Assembly (NCBI GenBank): GCA_951813575.1
Contig: OX638375.1
Span: 124,001 to 188,000 of the forward strand
Length of the DNA: 64,000 nucleotides
DNA from: Candidatus Binatia bacterium
GTDB taxonomy: Bacteria > Desulfobacterota > Binatia > UBA9968 > JAJDTQ01
Reading direction: 5' to 3'
This document shows, piece by piece, positions 45,304 through 53,617 of the stretch; position 1 is the first letter of the stretch; every line of letters starts with the position of its first letter. A program made the translations under genes and the position numbers. The notes under the pieces are model-generated. The model did no database searches, was not told where the DNA came from, and was given only the letters and a program-made list of their open reading frames with translations.

Positions 45304-46497
45304 TCATGCCACTTCCCGTCCGTGGCTTTCCTTCGGTTCGGGATAGTAGAATCGTTCCACCTCCACGTGGTCCGCTCCCAGGGCCACCAGCTCTTCCACG
45401 TCCAACGCCTCCTCGGCCTCCCGGACCCGCCGCAGGGTGGCCTTTACCGCCGGGTGTTTCGGGACGAAGAGCTGGCAGCAGTCCTGGTCCGGCTGGACCG
45501 AGGTCTCGAAGGTGCCGATGTCCATGGCCTGGTCGATGATCTCCTGCTTGTCCATGCCGATAAGCGGGCGCAGCACCGGCAGCCGCGCGGCCTCTTCGAT
45601 GACGGCGATATTGGGCAGCGTCTGGGACGCCACCTGGGCCAGGCTCTCCCCGGTCGCCAGTGCCCGGGCGCGTTCCTTCAAGGCGATGACGGAGGCGATC
45701 CGGAGCATCATCCTGCGGTAGATCACCACCCGCAACGGCCGCAGCACCGCGGCGACGATGCGGCGCTGGATCTCGCCGAAGGGAACGAGATAGAGCCTCG
45801 AGTTGTACTGGTGGCGGGTGAGCAAATCTACCAGGACTTTTGCTTTCTCCTGCGACGACCGGTCGAGGAAGGGGCTGCTGTGGAAGTGGACGAAGATGAG
45901 GCGGCAGCCGCGTTGCATCATCCGGTACGAGGCCACCGGGGAATCGATACCGCCGGAGATGAGCGACACCAACCGCCCGCTGGTGCCCACGGGAAGGCCC
46001 CCGGGTCCCCGTATCCGTCGCAGGCTCACGAACGCGCTGGACGGGAGAATCTCCACCGACACCGTGAGCTCGGGCCGGTTCAGGTCCACGCGCGCCCCCG
46101 AGTGGGCCTGGACCAGCGCTCCCAGCTCCCGGTTGATGTCGTTGGAGGTCAGCGGAAAACGCTTGTCCACCCGCCGGGTCTCGACGCGAAAGGAGTCGAA
46201 GGACTGTCCCTCAAGGGCTTCCAGAACATGTGCCGCCAGCGCCGGCATGTCGGCATCGGTGCGTTCCACCAGGGAGAAGTTGGCGATGCCGAAGACCCGT
46301 CCGAGGCGGTCGATCAGTTCGTCCGGCGGGACGTCGTGGTTGAAGTTCAGCAGCAGTCTGCCGGAGGCGTTGCGGATCTCCTTGAGTCCCATGCCACGCA
46401 GGGCCGTGCTCAGGTTCTTCTTGAGATGCTCGACGAAATAGGCGCGGTTGCCGCGTTTGAGGGCGATCTCGTGGTATCGGACCAGGGCCGAGTGCAT
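45304..46497 (-). CDS. thiI: tRNA 4-thiouridine synthase ThiI (no rhodanese domain)
   Basis: A 397-residue enzyme that activates U8 of tRNA for sulfur transfer and serves thiamine thiazole synthesis in some bacteria. An N-terminal ferredoxin-like plus THUMP region spans about 1-165. The PP-loop ATP site SGGIDSP is at residues 181-187. The conserved tail motif DCCQLFVPKHP lies near 355. The protein ends before the rhodanese extension found in E. coli ThiI, as in the Bacillus type, so the sulfur must come from another carrier; two rhodanese proteins are in this window. The ATG at 46497 has no good ribosome-binding site. Confidence 0.93.
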   Translation of the reverse strand: MHSALVRYHEIALKRGNRAYFVEHLKKNLSTALRGMGLKEIRNASGRLLLNFNHDVPPDELIDRLGRVFGIANFSLVERTDADMPALAAHVLEALEGQSFDSFRVETRRVDKRFPLTSNDINRELGALVQAHSGARVDLNRPELTVSVEILPSSAFVSLRRIRGPGGLPVGTSGRLVSLISGGIDSPVASYRMMQRGCRLIFVHFHSSPFLDRSSQEKAKVLVDLLTRHQYNSRLYLVPFGEIQRRIVAAVLRPLRVVIYRRMMLRIASVIALKERARALATGESLAQVASQTLPNIAVIEEAARLPVLRPLIGMDKQEIIDQAMDIGTFETSVQPDQDCCQLFVPKHPAVKATLRRVREAEEALDVEELVALGADHVEVERFYYPEPKESHGREVA

Positions 46498-46526
46498 TGC
46501 GAAGCAATAGCAGATCCGGGAAAATT

Positions 46527-46554
46527 TTGCATGGAAAGCCGCCTGTGGTACCAT
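46527..46554 (+). promoter_or_regulatory. possible promoter of the second cupin gene
   Basis: TTGCAT (46527-46532) and TACCAT (46549-46554) are 16 bases apart, 26 bases before the cupin ATG. Moderate consensus match. Confidence 0.35.
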
Positions 46555-46579
46555 GCCGGGTTCATCCCGGAGGGTTTTC

Positions 46580-46909
46580 ATGGAAGTGTTCAAAAGGGTT
46601 TCGGAAGTTGCGCAATTCTCGGCGGAGAAGATGAAGAAGAACGGCGTCTTCGAGACCGAGCGGCTGTTCTGCGACGTTTATTGCTTCGAGGCCGGACAGG
46701 CCCAGAGCGTGCACACCCACGATGGGTCGGACAAGGTCTATTTCGTGCTGGAAGGCAGGGGACTGTTCCGCATTGGCGGCGAACAGCGGGAGCTGGGCAA
46801 GGACGAGGTGGCGTTGGCGCCGTCGGGAGAGCCCCACGGCGTGGAGAACCCCGGCCCTGGACCGTTGAAGCTGCTGGTGGTGATGGCGCCGCCGACGACG
46901 GCGAAATGA
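46580..46909 (+). CDS. small cupin protein
   Basis: A 109-residue single-domain cupin. Motif 1 reads VHTHDGSDKVYFVLEGRG (H-x-H and the following Glu, about residues 45-63) and motif 2 HGVEN (about 88), giving a plausible metal site. GGAGG lies before the ATG. It is divergent from thiI. Its last dozen bases overlap the decayed molybdopterin oxidoreductase on the other strand. The role is unknown; such cupins often bind or isomerise small acids. Confidence 0.82.
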   Translation: MEVFKRVSEVAQFSAEKMKKNGVFETERLFCDVYCFEAGQAQSVHTHDGSDKVYFVLEGRGLFRIGGEQRELGKDEVALAPSGEPHGVENPGPGPLKLLVVMAPPTTAK

Positions 46910-47600
46910 TGGTCAACGGCCAGTCGCGCTCCACCGGTTCGTAGCGCGGCAGGCCGTAACCGAACCGGTTCTCCAGATCCCGGCTGAAGAGCTCGATGCG
47001 GCCCGACTCGGTCGCAGGCTGCACCGTGGCACACATGATCGGCTCGGCGCCGTCGACGGTGGTCATGGCGAGCGCCGACCCCACCGGCAGCCGGCTCGGC
47101 CGCTGGCCCTCAAGCCGGGGATCGCCGTCGAGGAACGCCGCCTCCATCAGCGCTTCGTCGGACTGGCGGAAGATCGGGTCGTCGAGATCTCCCTCGCGAG
47201 ATGCAGGTTGGACACCGTGATCTTGTTGCCCCACACCACGACCAGATCGCTGTGGCGGACCTGTTCCGGCGGCATCCCCGGGGCGGCTCCGTAGAGGCTT
47301 GCGTAGGCCGAACTGCGCACAAGTCCGCAGAGCTGTCCGCGCGCCAGCAGCGACGCCCCCAGCTTGTGGAAGAACCGGCGGTCCATCGAACCGCCCGCGA
47401 GTTCTCCGTGCGGGCCGGCGTAGTTCAGCGGCAGCACCGACTGCGGGCCATGCTGTGCGACCGCCTTCGAGATGCCGGCGTGGATCAAGTCCAGGGCCTC
47501 GTCCCAGGAAATCGGCTCGAAGGCGTCCTGACCACGTGGGCCCACTCGCTTCAGCGGGCTCGTGAGCCGCCCGGAGCCGTGGACGTGCTGGCATCTGCCG
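46898..47600 (-). pseudogene. decayed molybdopterin oxidoreductase (DMSO-reductase family)
   Basis: Between the cupin (+) and the NTF2-like gene (+) the minus strand holds broken pieces of a large molybdopterin oxidoreductase. The first frame (about 47570-47187) reads LTSPLKRVGPRG, FEPISWDEALDLI and DLVVVWGNKI, the usual N-terminal catalytic-domain segments. At about 47187 the frame shifts, and another frame continues with DDPIFRQSDEALMEAAF and SGRIELFSRDLE, segments normally several hundred residues further on, ending at PLTIISPS (about 46900). The N-terminal Fe-S domain, the middle and the C-terminal domain are missing. A functional protein is very unlikely. Confidence 0.8.
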
Positions 47601-47665
47601 GCCGCTTGCTGTATGGGAATTGCAGCGGGTATCGAGGGGCGAGCACAGCCGTTGGAGGATAGGGG

Positions 47666-48082
47666 ATGACGGCAGAAGATCCTGTGAACGAGGTCAACCA
47701 GCGCTTCTACGAAGCATTCGAGAGTCTCGATATAACGCGCATGGAGAGCATCTGGGTGCGCGAGGACTACATCAAGTGCGTCCACCCCGGATGGGCCCTG
47801 CTGTCGGGTTGGGACGCCGTCATGGAGAGTTGGCGGCGGATCTTCGAGAACACGGAGCGGATGCGCTTTACGCTCACCAACGTGGAGACGCGGATACACG
47901 GCTCCCTGGCCTGGGTCACGCTCTACGAGAACCTGGCCTCCAGACTCCAGGGAGAGGCCAATGCCGCCGTGGTGCTTGCGACCAACATCTATGAGCAGCG
48001 CGCCGATGGCTGGTTCATGGTCCACCACCATGGCTCGCCCGTAATGATGGCCGAACCGGACCCCCGTTCCACCGTTCAGTGA
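47666..48082 (+). CDS. SnoaL/NTF2-like protein
   Basis: A 138-residue protein with the cone-like NTF2 fold pattern of 'nuclear transport factor 2 family' proteins: NQRFYEAFESLDITRMESIW at the start, then HPGWALLSGWDAV and a C-terminal VHHHGSPV strand. It may be an enzyme (isomerase or hydrolase) or a binding protein. GGAGGATAGGGG lies before the ATG. It overlaps the SDR gene by four bases (GTGA), so the two are translationally coupled and probably act together. Confidence 0.85.
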   Translation: MTAEDPVNEVNQRFYEAFESLDITRMESIWVREDYIKCVHPGWALLSGWDAVMESWRRIFENTERMRFTLTNVETRIHGSLAWVTLYENLASRLQGEANAAVVLATNIYEQRADGWFMVHHHGSPVMMAEPDPRSTVQ

Positions 48083-48798
48083 AGCCTCTCCAAGATAAGG
48101 TCTGTATCGTCACCGGCGCGGGCAGGGGCATCGGCCGCGCCGTTGCGCTCCGGGCCGCCGAGGAAGGCTGCCGCGTCATGGTGGCGTCGAGAAGCGCGGA
48201 CCAGCTCGAGGCGGTGCAGGCGGAGGTCGCCTCCCGGGGCGGACAGGCTTGCTGGGTCCGCGCCGATCTGTCCGTACAAGAGGAACTGGAGGCGCTGGTG
48301 CGTCAGACCCTCGACCGGTACGGCACCGTCGATTTCCTCGTCAACAATGCCGGCTGGGGCATCAAGGCCGACATCGCCAAGGCCAGGTTGCCGGATTGGG
48401 AGCGGACACTCCGGGTCAACCTATTGGCGCCCATGATCCTGAGCCAGCTCGTCCTGCCCACACTCGTGGCCAGGCAGTCCGGTGCCGTCGTGAACATCGC
48501 GTCGATATCGGGGCGGGCGGGGCAGGGCGGTTCGGCGGCCTACGCCGCTTCCAAGGCCGGACTCATCGCATTCAGCCAGTCACTGTTCGAGGAGGTGCGG
48601 GAGCACCGGATCAAGGTGGCGGCGATCATCCCGGGTTTCGTGGATACCGGAATGATACCGGCGGTGCGGCACCTCGACCGGAGCAGGATGATCCAGGCGG
48701 AGGACGTGGCTCAGGCGGTGCTGTTCGTTCTCGGCGCGCCGCCCACCGCCTGTCCGGTGGAGATCACCGTCCGCCCGCAACGCACGCCCTACCGGTGA
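48079..48798 (+). CDS. short-chain dehydrogenase/reductase
   Basis: A 239-residue classical SDR: TGAGRGIG (about residue 12), NNAG (about 89), an ASISG serine segment (about 141) and YAASK (about 154). An Arg after the second beta strand (ASRS) suggests NADP preference. It starts at GTG inside the stop of the NTF2-like gene. A bidirectional terminator follows at 48846. Substrate unknown. Confidence 0.9.
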   Translation: MKPLQDKVCIVTGAGRGIGRAVALRAAEEGCRVMVASRSADQLEAVQAEVASRGGQACWVRADLSVQEELEALVRQTLDRYGTVDFLVNNAGWGIKADIAKARLPDWERTLRVNLLAPMILSQLVLPTLVARQSGAVVNIASISGRAGQGGSAAYAASKAGLIAFSQSLFEEVREHRIKVAAIIPGFVDTGMIPAVRHLDRSRMIQAEDVAQAVLFVLGAPPTACPVEITVRPQRTPYR

Positions 48799-48845
48799 CG
48801 TGAGCGGACGTTTCCCGGCGTCACCGGAAGGAAATGTCGCTTACG

Positions 48846-48886
48846 AAAAAGAGGTCGTTCCCGTCTTGCGGAAACGACCTCTTTTT
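48846..48886. terminator. bidirectional rho-independent terminator
   Basis: AAAAAGAGGTCGTT (48846-48859) pairs with AACGACCTCTTTTT (48873-48886) around a 13-base loop. The A-run and T-run make it work in both directions, between the convergent SDR (+) and rhodanese-MoeB (-) genes. Confidence 0.92.
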
Positions 48887-48914
48887 CCGGGGCCGGTGAC
48901 CTGACGACGACGCC

Positions 48915-50087
48915 TCAGGCCGCTCCCTGCAGGTTGCAGAACTCTTCGTAGTCGATGAGCTCGTGGATGGTGGGCGTCTCCCCGCACATCGGGCACTCGG
49001 GGTCTCGCCGCAGGCGGAGCGTGTTGATCTCCATGGTCAGCGTATTGAAATGGAGCAGGCGCCCGGCCAGGGAGTCGCCCTGGCCGAGGATGAGCTTGAT
49101 GGCCTCCACGGCCTGGATCGTGCCGATGAGCCCCGGCAGGACGCCCAGCACTCCGGCCTCGGCGCAGCTCGGCGCCATGCCCGGGGGAGGCGGCTCGGGA
49201 TAGAGGCAGCGGTAGCACGGGCCGTTGCCCGGGTGGAACACCGATACCTGCCCCTCGAACTGGAAGATGCTGCCGTGGACGTTGGGCTTGCCGGTCATCA
49301 CGCAGGCATCGTTCACCAGGTAGCGGGTGGCGAAGTTGTCGCAGCCGTCCACCACGATGTCGTAGTCCTTGATGATCTCCATGATGTTGTCGGAGCTCAG
49401 CCGCTCGGGAATGGGGATCACGTTGACGTCGGGGTTCAGTCCCTGAAGCGTCTGACGCGCCGACTCGGCCTTGGGCTCGCCGATGCGGTCGTTGGTGTGG
49501 AGGATCTGGCGCTGCAGGTTGGACAGGTCCACCACGTCGTGATCGATGATTCCCATGGTGCCCACGCCGGCCGCCGCCAGGTAGTAGGCGGACGGCGAGC
49601 CCAGGCCGCCGGCGCCCACCATCAGCACCTTGGCGTCGAGCAGTTTGGCCTGTCCCTCCTCTCCCACCTCGGGCAGCAGGAAGTGGCGGCTGTAGCGGGT
49701 GAGCTGCTCCTGCGTGAACTGGCGGTCCTGCTTGAAGGAGTAGCCCTCGTTCTTCCAGGCGCCATAGCCGCCGGACATGGAGATCACGTCCTCGTAGCCC
49801 ATCTCCTGCATCACCTTGCCCGCGAGAAGCGACCTCACGCCGCCGGCGCAGTAGGCGATGATGGGAGTCGACTTGTCGGGCACCTCGGCGTCCATCTTCA
49901 TTTCGAGGAAGCCCCGCGGCACCGATACCGCGCCCTCCAGGTGTCCTTCCCGGTACTCCTCTTTCTCCCGGACGTCCAGGACCACGTGCTTGCCGTCGTT
50001 CTGCAGCAACTCGTGCACCTGCTGGGGCGACAGCTCCTTCACGGTGTCCCGCGCCTCGTCCATCAACTGCTGAAATGTCTTGGCCAT
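48915..50087 (-). CDS. rhodanese-MoeB/ThiF fusion (sulfur-carrier adenylyltransferase)
   Basis: A 390-residue fusion. Residues 20-118 are a rhodanese domain with active-site C80 (CAGGVR). Residues 125-385 are an E1-like MoeB/ThiF domain with nucleotide loop GAGGLG (158-163) and zinc ligands C291-x2-C294 and C365-x2-C368. It would adenylate the C-terminal Gly-Gly of a MoaD/ThiS-type carrier and may load sulfur from its own persulfide. In eukaryotic MOCS3 the rhodanese is at the C-terminus; here it is at the N-terminus. It has a consensus promoter and a strong terminator, so is likely a well-expressed single gene. Confidence 0.92.
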   Translation of the reverse strand: MAKTFQQLMDEARDTVKELSPQQVHELLQNDGKHVVLDVREKEEYREGHLEGAVSVPRGFLEMKMDAEVPDKSTPIIAYCAGGVRSLLAGKVMQEMGYEDVISMSGGYGAWKNEGYSFKQDRQFTQEQLTRYSRHFLLPEVGEEGQAKLLDAKVLMVGAGGLGSPSAYYLAAAGVGTMGIIDHDVVDLSNLQRQILHTNDRIGEPKAESARQTLQGLNPDVNVIPIPERLSSDNIMEIIKDYDIVVDGCDNFATRYLVNDACVMTGKPNVHGSIFQFEGQVSVFHPGNGPCYRCLYPEPPPPGMAPSCAEAGVLGVLPGLIGTIQAVEAIKLILGQGDSLAGRLLHFNTLTMEINTLRLRRDPECPMCGETPTIHELIDYEEFCNLQGAA

Positions 50088-50137
50088 GATCTCTCCCTCG
50101 CGGAGGCCTTCGAACAGTAACCGAGTTTTGAATCTCT

Positions 50138-50165
50138 ATTATAGGTTATTTACCGGTCCTGTCAA
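50138..50165 (-). promoter_or_regulatory. consensus sigma-70-type promoter of the rhodanese-MoeB gene
   Basis: On the minus strand a perfect TTGACA (50165-50160) and a perfect TATAAT (50143-50138) are 16 bases apart, in an AT-rich island. The -35 overlaps the stop codon of the upstream amidohydrolase gene. It is the strongest promoter match seen in the window. Confidence 0.85.
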
Positions 50166-51223
50166 TTCAACCGGTAGAAGCGGTTTGCGTTGTCGGCCAG
50201 AATTTTCCGTTTGGCGGTGTCCGAAACGTCCTCTCTGGCGCAAAGCTCGGGGATATCCTTGAGGTATTCCTCGCGCGGCCGCTCGTGGGGATAGTCGGAG
50301 GCGAAGAAGATGTGGTCCTCGCCGAGGAGCTCGACGACGTAGGGCAGGGTTCGCTCCTCGGACTCGACGGAGACGTAGACGCTGCCGCTCTTGATGTAGT
50401 GGCTGGGGGAATGCTTGAGCCGGGGCGCCCACTTCTTGCCGCGCCGCTCGTAGCCCTCGTCGAGCCGGTCCATCATGAACGGCACCCAGCCGGCGCCTGC
50501 CTCCAGGTAGGCGACACGGAGGTCGGGGAAGAGCTCGAACACGCCCTGGAAAACCATGTTGGTCAAATGGATCAGCAGGGGAATGGGATGCTCCAGCGCG
50601 TGGACCTCGGCGAAGCTGTCGAGATAGTCGAAACCCAGGCCGCGGCTGGGGGCGCCGTGGATGGCCAGCGCCATGTCGAGGCGGCACGCCTCTTCGTAAA
50701 GCGGGAAGAAGCTCTCGTGGCCGTACCCCTTGCCCAGCGAGTTCACCGACGGCAGCACCGCAGCCGGCATGCCCAATTCCTCCTTGGCGCGCCGCATCTC
50801 CGTGATGGCGTCATCGATGCTGTGAATCGGGATCAGCGCCGCGCCCAGGACCCTCGGCGTATGCTTCATGTAGTAGTCGTGAAGCCACGAGTTGTAGGCG
50901 TGGGCGATGTTGACGGAATAGGCGGGATCCTGGATCAGCCCGAACCCCAGGCCGGAGGTCGGGTAGACGACGGTCCGGTCGATGCCGCAGTCTTCCAGGA
51001 ACGACACCCACATGTCGCAGTCAGGATAGTCCCTGAGCCCCGAGGAGCTCATGTTCGACAACCGGGTCCATCCGTCCAGTGACGGAAACAGCGCGTACAT
51101 GCGCGCCCAGGCCGGCTGCCCGTCGCTGCCCACGTACTTCTCGCCCATGAAGGGCATCATCTCGCTGGCGTTCTCCATGATGTGGCCGTCGCCGTCGATG
51201 ACCGGATAGGCATTCGCGCGCAT
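50162..51223 (-). CDS. amidohydrolase-2 family metal-dependent hydrolase
   Basis: A 353-residue TIM-barrel hydrolase. N-terminal DGDGH (about residue 9), a second His in LAIHGAPS (about 182) and the metal Asp in ASDYPHER (about 308). AAAGGAG precedes the ATG at 51223. It is the third of three amidohydrolases in a row on this strand, more diverged from the other two than they are from each other. The substrate is unknown; related enzymes hydrolyse or decarboxylate aromatic or lactone acids. Confidence 0.85.
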   Translation of the reverse strand: MRANAYPVIDGDGHIMENASEMMPFMGEKYVGSDGQPAWARMYALFPSLDGWTRLSNMSSSGLRDYPDCDMWVSFLEDCGIDRTVVYPTSGLGFGLIQDPAYSVNIAHAYNSWLHDYYMKHTPRVLGAALIPIHSIDDAITEMRRAKEELGMPAAVLPSVNSLGKGYGHESFFPLYEEACRLDMALAIHGAPSRGLGFDYLDSFAEVHALEHPIPLLIHLTNMVFQGVFELFPDLRVAYLEAGAGWVPFMMDRLDEGYERRGKKWAPRLKHSPSHYIKSGSVYVSVESEERTLPYVVELLGEDHIFFASDYPHERPREEYLKDIPELCAREDVSDTAKRKILADNANRFYRLN

Positions 51224-51269
51224 GGGATTCTCCTTTCGCTCCGAAGCAGGGGTTGGACGGCGGTTCGGT

Positions 51270-52367
51270 TCAGGCTCCGTCGATGCCGTAGAACCGCTTG
51301 GGGTTGTCACCGAACATCTTGTCCGCGACCCGTTGCGGGATGTCCTCCCGGCCGCGGATGGTGCCCGTGAGATCGGGCTCGAAAGAGGGGTCCTGGTGGC
51401 CGTAGTCCGAGCCGATGAGAAGATGGTCCTCGCCGATGTAGTCCACGAGGTAGGGGACGTCCTCGTCCGCCTCGCATGCGACGAACAGGCGGTACTCCTC
51501 GAACAGTCCTTCGTCCGACTTGTGTTTCCAGTCGCTCTTGAGCAGCCGTTTCAGGATGTGCAGCATGAACGGCACCCAGCCCGCCGAGGCCTCGATGAAG
51601 CCGATGCGCAGGCCCGGAAACTCCTCGGGTATGCGGTTCGCCACCAGGTCGCGGAACGCGAATACCGGCAGGACCCGGCCCTGGGCGAAGGAGAAGTTCC
51701 GCTCGAAGCTGAACAGGTTGATGATCGACGGCGCGCCCATGCCGGTGTGGACGCAGATGGGTAGATCCAGCTTCGCGGCTTCCTCGTAGACCGGGAAGAA
51801 ATAGGGGTCGTCCAGGGTGCGGTCGCCTTCCATGCCGCGGAAGAAGATGCCCACGGCATCGTGCTCCTTGGCCAGCCGCATCTCGTCGACGGAAGCCTCG
51901 ATGGAGCGCAGCGGCAGCACCGCGGTCCACAGGAGGCGGTTCTGCCCGGTGCGCTGCACCTCCCACATGTAGCGGTTGTAGGCCTTGCACAAGGCGATCT
52001 CCAACTCCGCGTCGTGGGTCAGGTAGGTCAGGAAGAGCGTCGGATAGATGACCTGCACGTCGATGCCGAGCCGGTCCATGTCGGCGAGCCGGACCTCCGG
52101 CTGGGTGATCTCGCGGCTGGCGATGAGGCTGTCGCTGCGCGACGACTCCAGCTTCGTGGCGGACGGGGTGACCAGACGGTAGCTCCCCTTGCCGTTGGGC
52201 TTCGGCACGATGTTGCCGTCGATGAGCCAGAAGGCGTTGCGCGGCCCGTAGAGCGTGTCCTCGGGCACCGAGGCCAGCACCGGGCGGCGCGCGTACATCC
52301 CCTCATCGATGTGGTTCCACATGGCCAGGGGCTCGGCGATATGCGTGTCGGAGTCGATGATGGTCAT
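51270..52367 (-). CDS. amidohydrolase-2 family hydrolase, tandem copy B
   Basis: A 365-residue protein, about two-thirds identical by eye to its upstream neighbour at 52393-53484. N-terminal DSDTHIAEP (residues 5-13), HTGMGAPS His (about 205), GSDYGHQD Asp (about 325). Shared blocks such as IFFRGMEGDRTLDDPYFFPVYEEA and FIEASAGWVPF mark both as one subfamily. It starts 25 bases after the upstream copy ends. The pair likely arose by tandem duplication and may handle related substrates. Confidence 0.87.
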   Translation of the reverse strand: MTIIDSDTHIAEPLAMWNHIDEGMYARRPVLASVPEDTLYGPRNAFWLIDGNIVPKPNGKGSYRLVTPSATKLESSRSDSLIASREITQPEVRLADMDRLGIDVQVIYPTLFLTYLTHDAELEIALCKAYNRYMWEVQRTGQNRLLWTAVLPLRSIEASVDEMRLAKEHDAVGIFFRGMEGDRTLDDPYFFPVYEEAAKLDLPICVHTGMGAPSIINLFSFERNFSFAQGRVLPVFAFRDLVANRIPEEFPGLRIGFIEASAGWVPFMLHILKRLLKSDWKHKSDEGLFEEYRLFVACEADEDVPYLVDYIGEDHLLIGSDYGHQDPSFEPDLTGTIRGREDIPQRVADKMFGDNPKRFYGIDGA

Positions 52368-52392
52368 GGCATGGAACTCGCGGCGGTCAGCC

Positions 52393-53484
52393 TCAGAGGT
52401 TGTAGAGCTGCCTCGGGTTCTCGCACAGGATCTTGTCCGCGATGGCCGGCGACAGGTCTTCCCGGGACCGGATGGTCTGGGCCAGCTCCGGCTCGAAGGA
52501 AGGGTCGTTGTGGCCGTAGTCGGAGCCGATGACGATGTTGTCCTCGCCCATGTAGCGGATCAGGTAGGGGATGTCCTCGTCGGCCTCGCAGGCCACGAAC
52601 AGCCGGTACTTCTGGAACAACTCCACGCTGGAATCGAACTTGAACTGCTGCTTCAGCAGCCGCCGCAGGATGTGCAGCAGGAACGGCACCCAGCCCGCCG
52701 AGGCCTCGATGAAGCCGAACCGCAGCTTCGGGAACATCTCCGGGATGCGGTTGTGGATGATGTCCCGGAACGCGAAGATGGGCAGCACCCTGCCGTGGGC
52801 GAAGGTGTGGTTGCGCTCGAGGTTGAACATGTTGGTGAGGGTGGGGCAACCCGAGCCCGTGTGGATGCAGATGGGCATCTCCAGGGAATTGGCCTCCTCG
52901 TACACCGGAAAGAAGTAGGGGTCGTCCAGGGTCCGTTCCCCCTCCATGCCGCGGAAGAAGATCCCCACCGCGCCGTGCTCCTTGGCGAGCCGCATCTCCT
53001 TCACGGACTCCTCGACGGAGCCAAACGGAAGGATCGCGTTCCAGCGGAGCCTGCCCCCGCCCTTCTCCTCGATCTCCCACATGTAGCGGTTGTAGGCCTT
53101 GCACAACGCGATCTCGAGGTCCACGTCGTCGGTCAGATAGACCAGGAAGAGGGTCGGGTAGATCACCTGGGTCTCGATGCCCAGGCGGTCCATGTCCTTG
53201 AGCCGCACGCCCACGTCGGTGATCTCGCGGCTGGCCACGAGGCTGTCGTCCCGTGCCGTTTCAAGGGCGGAGGCCGTCGGCGTCACCAGCCGGAAGCCGC
53301 CCTTGCCCGACGGCTTCGGGAAGATGTTCCCGTCGATGAGCCAGAACTTGTTGCGGGCTCCGTACAGCGTATCGTCGGTGATGGACGTCAGCACCGGACG
53401 GCGCGGGTACATGTCCTCGTCGAAGAACTTCCACATCGCCTCGGGCTCGGCGATATGCGTATCCGCATCGATGACTCCTGCCAT
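52393..53484 (-). CDS. amidohydrolase-2 family hydrolase, tandem copy A
   Basis: A 363-residue TIM-barrel hydrolase, first gene of a three-amidohydrolase operon. N-terminal DADTHIAEP (residues 6-14), HTGSGCP His (about 208) and GSDYGHND Asp (about 328). The ATG has CAAGGAGG upstream. A promoter-like TTGACA lies at 53581-53576. It is the closest relative of the neighbour at 51270-52367. The substrate is unknown. Confidence 0.87.
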   Translation of the reverse strand: MAGVIDADTHIAEPEAMWKFFDEDMYPRRPVLTSITDDTLYGARNKFWLIDGNIFPKPSGKGGFRLVTPTASALETARDDSLVASREITDVGVRLKDMDRLGIETQVIYPTLFLVYLTDDVDLEIALCKAYNRYMWEIEEKGGGRLRWNAILPFGSVEESVKEMRLAKEHGAVGIFFRGMEGERTLDDPYFFPVYEEANSLEMPICIHTGSGCPTLTNMFNLERNHTFAHGRVLPIFAFRDIIHNRIPEMFPKLRFGFIEASAGWVPFLLHILRRLLKQQFKFDSSVELFQKYRLFVACEADEDIPYLIRYMGEDNIVIGSDYGHNDPSFEPELAQTIRSREDLSPAIADKILCENPRQLYNL

Positions 53485-53551
53485 GATAGCCTCCTTGGAG
53501 AATCGGCACCGCGGTCGGGACGCGCGGCAGCACGGACGGTGCCCGTGGTTG

Positions 53552-53581
53552 TTTTTACTGCCAGCGGCGAGGGGTTGTCAA
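53552..53581 (-). promoter_or_regulatory. promoter of the three-amidohydrolase operon
   Basis: On the minus strand TTGACA (53581-53576) is followed after 18 bases by TAAAAA (53557-53552, four of six). The leader is about 60 bases before the ATG at 53484. Confidence 0.5.
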
Positions 53582-53617
53582 ACGTGAAAGGCCCGCCAGA
53601 GCGTGCGCGGACCCGGG

